This document shows, piece after piece, positions 1 to 5,366 of a DNA stretch of 10,164 nucleotides (positions are counted from its first letter, which is position 1; each line of letters starts with the position of its first letter). The stretch is from JANNAV01 sp031384695 (GTDB lineage: Bacteria; Pseudomonadota; Alphaproteobacteria; Rhodobacterales; Rhodobacteraceae). The position numbers and the translations under genes were made by a program. Below the pieces are notes generated by a model. It was not told the origin of the DNA and made no database searches. It saw nothing but the letters and a program-made list of their open reading frames with translations. The DNA is taken from NCBI GenBank assembly GCA_031384695.1, contig JANNAV010000366.1, positions 1-10,164 of the forward strand, in the 5' to 3' direction.

Positions 1-815
1 GCACCAATTCCACCACCGTCGCCATGCTCGCCGCAGCCCTCGGTGGCCCGACATACAGCTTTACCACCCATGGCCCCGAAGAGTTCGACGCGCCCGCGGC
101 CCTCTCCCTGCCCGAAAAACTCCACCATGCCCGCTTTGCCGTGGCCATCTCCAGCTTCGGCCGCAGCCAGCTCTGCCGCTGGTCGCCCGCCGCCCGTTGG
201 CCACACTTTCACGTCGTCCACTGCGGCATCGAGCCCGCGCTCTTTGCCACCCCCTCACCCCTACCCAAAGCAGGCCCTCACCTCGCCGCCATCGGCCGCC
301 TCGCCGAACAAAAAGGCTTCGCCCTGCTGATCGAGGCTATCGCCCTCGCCGCCCCCGGCCTGCCCACCCTGCACCTGACCCTCGCAGGCGACGGCCCGCT
401 GCGCGCGGCACTCAAAGCCGCCATCCTCGCGCGCGGCCTCACCGGCCACATCACCCTCGCAGGCTGGCAGAACGAGGCACAGGTCCGCCAAACCCTCGCC
501 TCAGCCCAGGCGCTGATCGTGCCCTCCTTCGCCGAGGGCCTGCCGGTGGTGGTGATGGAGGCGATGGCCGCCGCCCGCCCGGTGATCGCCACCACCATCG
601 CCGGCATCCCCGAACTCGTCACCCCCGATTGCGGCTGGCTGGTGCCCGCAGGCGACGCGCAGGCCCTCGCCACAGCCATCGCCCGGCTTGCCGCCACCCC
701 CCACGCCACCCTCACCGCGATGGGCCAAGCCGCCCGCAGCCGCGTGCTCGCCCGCCACAACGTGGACACCGAGGCCGTCAAACTCGCCACCCTCTTCACC
801 ACCCATATGCCCTGA
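1..815 (+). CDS. GT4 family glycosyltransferase, 5' end outside the window
   Basis: Probably transfers a sugar from a nucleotide-sugar donor to a lipid or polysaccharide acceptor at the cytoplasmic face, for surface polysaccharide. The frame is open from base 3, so the true start lies upstream; an internal ATG at 24 is not taken as the start because the residues before it (TNSTTVA) read as normal protein. Counting from that ATG, visible GT-B C-domain marks are a GIEP turn (68-71), the donor-site stretch GRLAEQKGF (91-99), AGDGPL (121-126), and the EX7E motif E171-E179 in EGLPVVVME, followed by PVIAT and GIPELV. These are characteristic of GT4 retaining transferases of the colanic-acid WcaL kind. 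About 263 residues are visible of the roughly 400 usual for the family, so most of the acceptor-binding N-domain is missing. The family is clear; acceptor and pathway cannot be told. Confidence 0.9.
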   Translation, partial: TNSTTVAMLAAALGGPTYSFTTHGPEEFDAPAALSLPEKLHHARFAVAISSFGRSQLCRWSPAARWPHFHVVHCGIEPALFATPSPLPKAGPHLAAIGRLAEQKGFALLIEAIALAAPGLPTLHLTLAGDGPLRAALKAAILARGLTGHITLAGWQNEAQVRQTLASAQALIVPSFAEGLPVVVMEAMAAARPVIATTIAGIPELVTPDCGWLVPAGDAQALATAIARLAATPHATLTAMGQAARSRVLARHNVDTEAVKLATLFTTHMP

Positions 816-873
816 ACCAAAGCCGCATGCGCCCCGGTGAACCCCCAAAGCCCACTCAGACAATTCGCCTAAA

Positions 874-902
874 ATTATCTCCCCCACTTCTTTACTGCTC
901 AA
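874..902 (-). promoter_or_regulatory. Promoter-like sequence, antisense to the glycosyltransferase 3' end
   Basis: On the minus strand there is TTGAGC, then 17 nt, then GATAAT, four and five matches to the sigma-70 -35 and -10 consensus. It lies in an unusually AT-rich patch of the gap and would fire leftwards from about base 867 into the antisense of the glycosyltransferase gene. No minus-strand gene starts there. It may equally be part of the repeated intergenic box at 887-916, so functional confidence is low. Confidence 0.3.
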
Positions 903-916
903 ATATCCCACGGGGG
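887..916. repeat. AT-rich intergenic box preceding the hairpin array
   Basis: This patch (ACTTCTTTACTG, then CTCAAATATCCC, then ACGGGGG) abruptly breaks the GC-rich sequence. From memory, Rhodobacterales genomes carry many intergenic boxes of this shape (a TTCTT.. stretch, then AAATATCCC or AAATACTCC, then a G-run) at gene ends, often followed by a G/C-rich hairpin. Here it directly adjoins the hairpin array. The resemblance was not checked by a search; the composition break itself is visible. Confidence 0.4.
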
Positions 917-917
917 C

Positions 918-1083
918 GCGGGGGTGTGAAACCCCCGCTCTTTGGCGAGGGCGCGGGGGTGTGAAACCCCCGCTCTTTACAGCGGGCGCGGGGGTGTGAA
1001 ACCCCCGCTCTTTACAGCGGGCGCGGGGGTGTGAAACCCCCGCTCTTTGGCGCGGGCGCGGGGGTGTGAAACCCCCGCTCTTT
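918..1083 (+). repeat. Tandem array of five 35-bp hairpin units
   Basis: Five perfect hairpins start at 918, 953, 988, 1023 and 1058, exactly 35 bp apart. Each has 8-bp arms GCGGGGGT and ACCCCCGC around a GTGAA loop, followed by TCTTT. The remaining 9 nt of each unit vary slightly: GGCGAGGGC, ACAGCGGGC twice, then GGCGCGGGC; a GACAGCGGGC follows the last unit. A degenerate sixth copy may lie at about 1088-1114 (GCGGG...CCCGC). The array fills the gap between the convergent glycosyltransferase and esterase genes. A short T-rich tail follows each hairpin only on the plus strand, so the units resemble serial weak terminators for the glycosyltransferase gene. The unit is not a multiple of three and no reading frame runs sensibly through it, so it is not coding. 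Confidence 0.93.
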
Positions 1084-1154
1084 GACAGCGGGCGCTGCGG
1101 TGCTGTGTCTCCCGCCCGGCCTCTGGCAGGCAAAGCCACGGTTTCTACAAGACC

Positions 1155-1793
1155 CTACCCCCACCGCAGCACCGCCGCCGCCGCCGCCACCGCCAGCGCC
1201 GCATGCGCCGCCGCCTCAAAGTGGATGCCGTCCACCCCGCTCACCGCAATCACCCCGCCCGCATCCAGAAATCCTGTCCCCCGCCGCACCGCCAGCGCCG
1301 CATACAAAGGCGCAAGCCCCGCCGACAGCGCCGCAGCACCATAAAACTCTTCGGCAATCGGCCCCACCTCCTCAACCCGTGGCGGGCAGATCAGCAGCAC
1401 CCGGAAGCCGCCATGCCGCCCCTGCATCTCGGCCCCCAATGCGATGTCGAGCAGCGCCGCAATCCCGCCCACGACACCGCGTGCCGACGCGCCAAACCGC
1501 GCCTTCACATCGTTGGTGCCCAGCATCAGCACCAGCACATCAATCGGCCCATGGCTCTGCAACGCCATCTTCAGCCCCTCACGCCCATCCATATGCGCGC
1601 CCATCACCGGATCGGCAAACTGCGCCGTCCGCCCCGGCAACCCCTCCTCCACCAATACCCAATCCGGCCCCAGCAAGGCCTGCATCCGCCCGGGCCAGCG
1701 CGTCGCCGCATCAAACCGCCCATACACCGCGCGGTCCACAATCGGCGGCGTGCCATGCGTGTTGCTGTCCCCAAACGTCAGAATGACCGGCAT
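1155..1793 (-). CDS. SGNH/GDSL-family esterase, arylesterase/acyltransferase (MsAcT) type
   Basis: Serine hydrolase that probably cleaves, or transfers acyl groups from, small esters. It has 212 residues, close to the roughly 216 of the Mycobacterium smegmatis acyltransferase MsAcT as I remember it. All SGNH blocks are present: FGDSNTHG with nucleophile Ser10, EEGLPGRT (49-56) with the block II Gly, MLGTND (90-95) with Asn94 of block III, and VDGIHF (187-192) with Asp188 and His191. The patterns RW-G, EEGL-GRT, DP--G and LGTNDVKARF follow MsAcT and related arylesterases. No signal peptide is seen, so it is probably cytoplasmic. The ATG at 1793 is chosen because AAGGGGGAG lies 6 nt upstream on the minus strand and the fold begins at once (MPVILTFGDS). 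It is divergent from the YbbN gene and convergent with the glycosyltransferase gene. The natural substrate is unknown. Confidence 0.93.
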   Translation of the reverse strand: MPVILTFGDSNTHGTPPIVDRAVYGRFDAATRWPGRMQALLGPDWVLVEEGLPGRTAQFADPVMGAHMDGREGLKMALQSHGPIDVLVLMLGTNDVKARFGASARGVVGGIAALLDIALGAEMQGRHGGFRVLLICPPRVEEVGPIAEEFYGAAALSAGLAPLYAALAVRRGTGFLDAGGVIAVSGVDGIHFEAAAHAALAVAAAAAVLRWG

Positions 1794-1799
1794 CGCGCG

Positions 1800-1808
1800 C
1801 TCCCCCTT
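1800..1808 (-). promoter_or_regulatory. Ribosome binding site of the SGNH esterase gene
   Basis: AAGGGGGAG on the minus strand, six bases before the ATG at 1793. It decides for this start over a TTG nine codons upstream. Confidence 0.75.
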
Positions 1809-1820
1809 GGCCTCGGCCAA

Positions 1821-1849
1821 AGGCTAAACCCCGGATACCCGCCTGTAAA
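1821..1849 (-). promoter_or_regulatory. Candidate sigma-70 promoter of the SGNH esterase gene
   Basis: The minus strand has TTTACA, a 17-nt spacer, then TAGCCT. The -35 matches five of six; the -10 keeps only T1, A2 and T6, the most conserved positions. It would start transcription about 20 nt before the esterase ATG. Inferred from sequence only. Confidence 0.4.
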
Positions 1850-1878
1850 GCCGCCGCCCCCGTTTCACCCATGCCCCC

Positions 1879-1907
1879 TTGGCGTTTCGCCCGCACACAG
1901 GCATATA
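1879..1907 (+). promoter_or_regulatory. Candidate promoter of the YbbN-LON-Trm112 cluster
   Basis: TTGGCG, a 17-nt spacer, then CATATA (or TATAGA at 1904-1909 with 19 nt), placed 25-35 bases before a GAGGA ribosome binding site (1930-1934) and the ATG at 1939. The match is weak, but this is the only AT-rich spot in the divergent gap. Confidence 0.35.
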
Positions 1908-1938
1908 GAGCGCAAACCCGTCAGCCGCCGAGGATCCC

Positions 1939-2844
1939 ATGTTCGGAACACCGCAAGCCCCCGCCCCCATCCCGCCGGTCATCGAAGGCTCCGAAGCCAG
2001 CTTCATGCAAGACGTGATCGACGCCAGCATGGCCATCCCGGTGCTGGTCGATTTCACCTCGGCCCGCGCCGCCACCACCAAAACTTTCAGCCCCGCACTC
2101 GAAGCCGCCGTCGCCGCCACCAAAGGCCGGGTGCGGCTGGTCCGCATCAACATCGACACCGCCCGCCAGCTTGCCGCCCAGTTGCGCATTCAGTCGCTGC
2201 CCTCGGTGTTCGCCTTCTGGCAAGGCAAACCGGTTGACGGCTTTCAGGGCATCCTGTCCGCGCCCGAACTCAAGAAGTTCGTCGATCACATCGCCGATAT
2301 GGCCGGCCCGGTCGATAATGGCCTCGCCGATGCCATCGAGGCCGCCGAGGCCATGCTCACTGAGGGTGCCCATGCCGACGCCGTTGAGACCTTCGCGGCC
2401 ATTCTGGAAGAAGAACCCGAGAATGCCGTGGCTTATTCTGGCCTGATCCGCGCCTATCTGACTGCAGGCGACATCGACCATGCCCAAAGCCTTGCCGACG
2501 CCGCCCCGGCCGCCATCACCAAAAGCCAGCCGGTCGAGGCCGCCCGCGCCCTGATCGAGCTTGCCCGCCAGGCCGCAAACGCCGGCCCCGAGGCCGATCT
2601 GCGCAGCGCCCTCGCCCGCGATCCCCAGAACCCGCAACTGATGTTCGATCTCTCCACCGCCCTGCACGCCGCAGGCAAGATCGACGAGGCGGTCAGCCTG
2701 CTGCTGGATCTGTTCCGCCTGAACCGCGACTGGAACGATGGCGCCGCCAAAACCCAGTTGTTCGTGATCTTCGGCGCGCTGAAACCGCAAGACCCCGTCG
2801 TGCTGCAAGGCCGCCGCCGCCTGTCGTCGATGATCTTCGCGTGA
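1939..2844 (+). CDS. ybbN: YbbN/CnoX-like co-chaperone (thioredoxin domain plus TPR) lacking all cysteines
   Basis: Cytoplasmic thioredoxin-fold protein of 301 residues with a helical TPR-like C-terminal half, the architecture of YbbN/CnoX, a holdase that passes clients to GroEL/DnaK in other bacteria. Residues about 15-118 form the thioredoxin domain: VLVDF (35-39), RLVRINID (66-73), the cis-Pro loop QSLPSV with Pro88, and FWQGKPVDGFQG (93-104). From about 125 to 301 alternating helices contain TPR-like Ala/Leu patterns (AEAMLTEGAHADAVETF, AYSGLIRAYLTAGDIDHA). The active site, normally WCGPC, reads RAATT at 43-47, so both redox cysteines are replaced, and no cysteine occurs anywhere in the chain. 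It therefore cannot act as an oxidoreductase; a pure chaperone or scaffold role is inferred. The ATG at 1939 follows a GAGGA box with a 4-nt spacer. It is first in a cluster with the LON-domain gene 51 bp downstream. Confidence 0.92.
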   Translation: MFGTPQAPAPIPPVIEGSEASFMQDVIDASMAIPVLVDFTSARAATTKTFSPALEAAVAATKGRVRLVRINIDTARQLAAQLRIQSLPSVFAFWQGKPVDGFQGILSAPELKKFVDHIADMAGPVDNGLADAIEAAEAMLTEGAHADAVETFAAILEEEPENAVAYSGLIRAYLTAGDIDHAQSLADAAPAAITKSQPVEAARALIELARQAANAGPEADLRSALARDPQNPQLMFDLSTALHAAGKIDEAVSLLLDLFRLNRDWNDGAAKTQLFVIFGALKPQDPVVLQGRRRLSSMIFA

Positions 2845-2895
2845 CGCGCAATCGCAGTTGCCAGATCGTTTTGGCGGCCTAAGTTGGGAAGGATG

Positions 2896-3552
2896 ATGAA
2901 CCCAGCCGACCTGCCCGAAACCATCGCGGTGTTCCCGCTTCCCGGTGCGCTGCTGCTGCCCCGCGCCCGTCTGCCGCTGCATATATTCGAGCCGAGGTAT
3001 CTCGCGATGCTCGAAGATTGCATGAAAACCCCGCACCGCCTGATCGGCATGATCCAGCCGCGCTCGGGGCCCGGGGCAACTCGGGGGGCGGGTGAAAACC
3101 GCCTCTCCGCCATCGGTTGCGCGGGCCGCCTGACCGCGTTTTCCGAAACCGAGGATGGCCGCTATATGGTTACCCTCACCGGCATCTCGCGCTTCAAGGT
3201 GCGCGACGAGGTGCAGGGTTTTGCGCCCTACCGCCGCTGCATGGTCGATTGGGGCCCGTTTGGCCGCGATCTGGGCGGCACTGAAGAGGATGCAGGCTTT
3301 GACCGCACCCGTTTCATGGCGCTCCTCGGCCGGTTTTTCGCCTCGCGCCGCCTTGGCACCGATTGGTCGGGCCTGAAAGAGGCTGAAACCGAATTGCTGA
3401 TCAATTCCCTGTCGATGCTCTGCCCCTTCGGCCCCGAAGACCGTCAGGCCCTCCTCGAAGCGCCCTCGCTGGTCACCCGCCGCGAAACGCTGGTGACGCT
3501 GATCGAGATCGCACTGCACGGCGGCGAGCCCGGCGAAAGCAAACTGCAATGA
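2896..3552 (+). CDS. Stand-alone LON substrate-binding domain protein
   Basis: A 218-residue protein containing only the N-terminal substrate-recognition domain of Lon (LON_substr_bdg, PF02190), with no AAA+ ATPase or Ser-Lys protease part. The signature is the stretch at about 12-39, with VFPLPGALLLPRARLPLHIF then EPRYLAML, followed by IGCAGRL and a GRYMVTLTGISRFKV strand pair. The C-terminal half is helical (LINSLSMLCPFGPEDRQALL). Function is not established; in Lon this fold binds unfolded substrates, and it also occurs in eukaryotic cereblon. Start: ATG codons at 2893 and 2896 and a TTG at 2884 are all in frame. GGAAGG ends at 2892, so only 2896 leaves any ribosome binding spacer (3 nt, short); the choice is uncertain by a few residues. 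Its stop overlaps the next gene's start by 4 bp, implying translational coupling. Confidence 0.9.
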   Translation: MNPADLPETIAVFPLPGALLLPRARLPLHIFEPRYLAMLEDCMKTPHRLIGMIQPRSGPGATRGAGENRLSAIGCAGRLTAFSETEDGRYMVTLTGISRFKVRDEVQGFAPYRRCMVDWGPFGRDLGGTEEDAGFDRTRFMALLGRFFASRRLGTDWSGLKEAETELLINSLSMLCPFGPEDRQALLEAPSLVTRRETLVTLIEIALHGGEPGESKLQ

Positions 3553-3761
3553 CCGAAACCGCCCTCCCGGAAACCGTGGTTGCACAAACCGCCCCTTTTG
3601 ACCGCCGCATGCTCGAAGCCCTCGTCTGCCCCGTCACCATGGCCGTCCTCACCTATGATCCCGCGCGCGCCGAACTGATCTCCCGCGCCGCCCACCTCGC
3701 CTTCCCGATCCGCGACGGCATCCCGATCATGCTGGTCAGCGAAGCCAGAACAATCGAATAG
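3549..3761 (+). CDS. Trm112/YcaR-family small protein
   Basis: A 70-residue protein of the Trm112 family (PF03966; compare E. coli YcaR). Eukaryotic and archaeal members activate methyltransferases; the bacterial role is not settled. Residues 17-27 (FDRRMLEALVC) and 51-62 (AFPIRDGIPIML) are the two signature blocks, with RDGIP at 55-59. The zinc ligands are mostly lost: the usual CPxC is CPVT (Cys27, Thr30), and the position of the next family cysteine reads Ser45 in LISR. Cys27 is the only cysteine, so classical zinc binding is unlikely. To my knowledge such loss is common in alphaproteobacterial members. Start and preceding stop share ATGA (3549-3552). The first 16 residues before the domain are poorly conserved in character. 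It is last in the three-gene cluster; the next gene is convergent. Confidence 0.9.
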   Translation: MTETALPETVVAQTAPFDRRMLEALVCPVTMAVLTYDPARAELISRAAHLAFPIRDGIPIMLVSEARTIE

Positions 3762-3781
3762 CCCGCCCCCTCTGTTTCCTT

Positions 3782-3885
3782 GCCCAAATTGATTTCAATC
3801 AAATTGGGCCGCGCCTGCCTGCCCCCCATCTGATTGAACGGGCAGGCGCGATTCTCGCACCCGCCCAGGCAGACGCGCCCCAATT
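3782..3885. repeat. Cluster of overlapping inverted repeats downstream of the Trm112 gene
   Basis: Three nested or overlapping dyads are visible. P1: arms 3782-3794 and 3797-3809, 12 of 13 paired, AT-rich core with GCCC/GGGC ends. P2: arms 3802-3821 and 3866-3885, 18 of 20 identical when inverted. P3, inside P2: arms 3840-3851 and 3855-3866 around a 3-nt loop. A perfect 10-bp alternative also exists (3810-3819 with 3841-3850). P1 and P2 share bases 3802-3809, so they exclude each other. Read as minus-strand RNA, the two non-Watson-Crick pairs of P3 and one of two in P2 become G-U wobbles; on the plus strand they are A-C mismatches. No T-run follows, so these are not ordinary terminators. It could be a degenerate dispersed palindromic element or a structured RNA. 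Confidence 0.7.
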
Positions 3886-3952
3886 CGCCCCACCCATCCG
3901 ATTGCGGCACCTCCCTTGCTCTCCGGCGTTCCGCCTCCAAGCAACGAACCGA

Positions 3953-3975
3953 AAAACTCTCCCCCGGAGAGTTTT
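3953..3975. terminator. Bidirectional Rho-independent terminator
   Basis: A perfect 10-bp stem, AAAACTCTCC and GGAGAGTTTT around a CCC loop. The stem ends in A4 on one side and T4 on the other, so it can terminate from both directions, matching its place between the convergent Trm112-like and monooxygenase genes. CTCTCC/GGAGAG stems of this kind are common in Rhodobacterales as I recall. Confidence 0.8.
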
Positions 3976-4029
3976 CAAGATCGGTCCGGGGCACCCAACC
4001 GCCAACGCCGCACCCATACCAAAACCTTA

Positions 4030-4048
4030 CGCTTTCCATCCGCTTTCC
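4030..4048. repeat. 8-bp direct repeat at 11-bp period
   Basis: CGCTTTCC occurs at 4030-4037 and 4041-4048, one helical turn apart, just beyond the stop of the monooxygenase gene. It may be a protein site or chance. Confidence 0.4.
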
Positions 4049-4056
4049 ACAGCACC

Positions 4057-5286
4057 CTAAATCACCTGCCCCGCCAGCAGCCTCGGCAGATCGCCGTTCA
4101 ACCCCGCCGCCTGCCGGATAAAAAACCGCCGCAATCCCGGCACCGCATTCACCAACCCCAGCCCCAGATCGCGCCCGGCCCGCAACAGCGGATTATCGTT
4201 GGAAAACAACCGGTTCACACTATCCATTCCCAGGGCAAGTGCTGTGGCGTCAAACCGCCGCCAGCGCTGATACCGCTCCAGAACATCCGCCGCGCCGATA
4301 TCCTCACCCCGCCGCGCCGCCTCGATCAGCACCTGCGCCAGCGCCCCCACATCGCGCAGCCCAAGGTTCAACCCTTGCCCCGCAATCGGATGCACTCCAT
4401 GCGCCGCATCCCCCACCAAAGCCAACCGCGCCGCCACAAAACTATTGGCAAGGCTCAGGCTCAGCGGATAGGTAAACCGCGCCCCTGCAAGGGAAATCTC
4501 ACCCAGAAAGTCGCCGAACCGTGGCCGCAACGCCTCCAGATAGGCATCATCCGGCAAGGCCTGCACCGCCAACGCCTGCGCTGCATCCTCGCTCCAGACG
4601 ATCGACGAATGATACCCGCCAAACAGCGGCAAGATCGCCAACGGCCCGGCCGGCATGAAAAACTGCTGCGCCACCCCCTCATGTGGGCGCGCATGCGCAA
4701 TCGCCGTCACCAACGCTGTCTGCCCATAGCCCCAACCGCTGCGCGTAATCCCCGCCCGCGCCGCCGTCCCCGATCCGCGCCCGTCACATCCCACCAGAAC
4801 CCGCGCCGAAATCCGCCGCCCCGAGGCCAGCGTCACCGCCACCCCGCTCGCCGTAACCTCTTGCTCCACAACACTTTCCCCGGAAAGCAACGTGATCCCC
4901 GCCACCCGCTCCATCGCCCGCAGAAAGCCTGCGTAAAGATAGCGGTCCTCCAGCATGAACCCCATCGGGCCCTCTTCGATCTCGGCATGATCAAAGCTCA
5001 GGAAAAACGGCGCAGGCCCCTGCCCCGCCACCCCGTCCGACGCCTTGATCTTCAGGATCGGCTGCGTCTGCGCCCCCACATCGCCCCAAACCCCGATAAC
5101 CGACAGCAACCGCTTTGACGCGATGGCCAGCGCATAGGCCCGCCCGTCAAACCCCGCCTCCGCCCGCGCCGGTGCCGGGCGCGCATCAATCACCATCACG
5201 CGAAAGCCGCCCTGCGCCAGCGCCAACGCCAAAGCAGGCCCGTTGAGCCCGCCCCCCACGATCACGATGTCACAATCAAACGCCAT
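4057..5286 (-). CDS. UbiH/UbiF-family FAD-dependent monooxygenase (ubiquinone biosynthesis)
   Basis: Probably hydroxylates the aromatic ring of a ubiquinone precursor with FAD, NAD(P)H and O2, at or near the inner membrane. From the ATG at 5286 it is 409 residues, the usual family length. Visible marks are the Rossmann dinucleotide loop GGGLNG (11-16), the acidic end of strand two (VID, 32-34), the DG motif VLVGCDGRGS (164-172), and the family signature GDAAHGVHPIAGQGLNLG (292-309), which binds the FAD ribityl chain. UbiH, UbiF and alphaproteobacterial UbiL/UbiM cannot be separated by eye, so ring position is open. Start: ATG 5286 sits four residues before the first beta strand, as usual in the family; ATG 5322 has an AAGGGAG box 3 nt upstream and would add 12 residues. 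It is divergent from the amidase gene, with only 44 or 80 bp between. Confidence 0.9.
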   Translation of the reverse strand: MAFDCDIVIVGGGLNGPALALALAQGGFRVMVIDARPAPARAEAGFDGRAYALAIASKRLLSVIGVWGDVGAQTQPILKIKASDGVAGQGPAPFFLSFDHAEIEEGPMGFMLEDRYLYAGFLRAMERVAGITLLSGESVVEQEVTASGVAVTLASGRRISARVLVGCDGRGSGTAARAGITRSGWGYGQTALVTAIAHARPHEGVAQQFFMPAGPLAILPLFGGYHSSIVWSEDAAQALAVQALPDDAYLEALRPRFGDFLGEISLAGARFTYPLSLSLANSFVAARLALVGDAAHGVHPIAGQGLNLGLRDVGALAQVLIEAARRGEDIGAADVLERYQRWRRFDATALALGMDSVNRLFSNDNPLLRAGRDLGLGLVNAVPGLRRFFIRQAAGLNGDLPRLLAGQVI

Positions 5287-5293
5287 AACCCCG

Positions 5294-5321
5294 AATATGG
5301 CCGCTCTGACGGGATTGTCCA
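5294..5321 (-). promoter_or_regulatory. Candidate promoter of the UbiH-family gene
   Basis: The minus strand has TGGACA, a 16-nt spacer, then CATATT (five and four consensus matches). Transcription would begin about at the ATG at 5286, giving a near-leaderless message. If translation instead starts at 5322, this sequence is coding and the match is chance. Confidence 0.35.
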
Positions 5322-5366
5322 TGCGCTCCCTTGCCGCTAGCCTCACCCAACCGCATGAGGCATCGC

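Noticed and set aside
918..1083. Reading the 35-bp array as a CRISPR array
   Set aside because: About 26 nt of each unit are constant and the remaining 9 nt are nearly the same from unit to unit. There are no unique spacers of normal length and no cas genes nearby.
501..1139. Minus-strand open frame covering the hairpin array, giving repeated peptide blocks
   Set aside because: The repeats are DNA hairpins whose 35-bp period shifts the frame at each unit, so the peptide repetition is a by-product.
1921..3585. Long minus-strand open frame (554 codons) opposite the YbbN and LON genes
   Set aside because: It lies entirely antisense to well-recognised genes and its translation is Gly/Gln/Arg/His-rich low complexity. 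GC-rich third positions keep antisense frames open.
3653..4039. Minus-strand open frame of 128 codons across the gap after the Trm112-like gene
   Set aside because: It runs through the terminator stem and the inverted repeats and overlaps the 3' end of the Trm112-like gene. No good ribosome binding site or domain is visible.
3916..5118. Plus-strand open frame of 400 codons opposite the monooxygenase gene
   Set aside because: Pro/Arg/His-rich translation without motifs; the minus strand encodes a clear UbiH-family enzyme.
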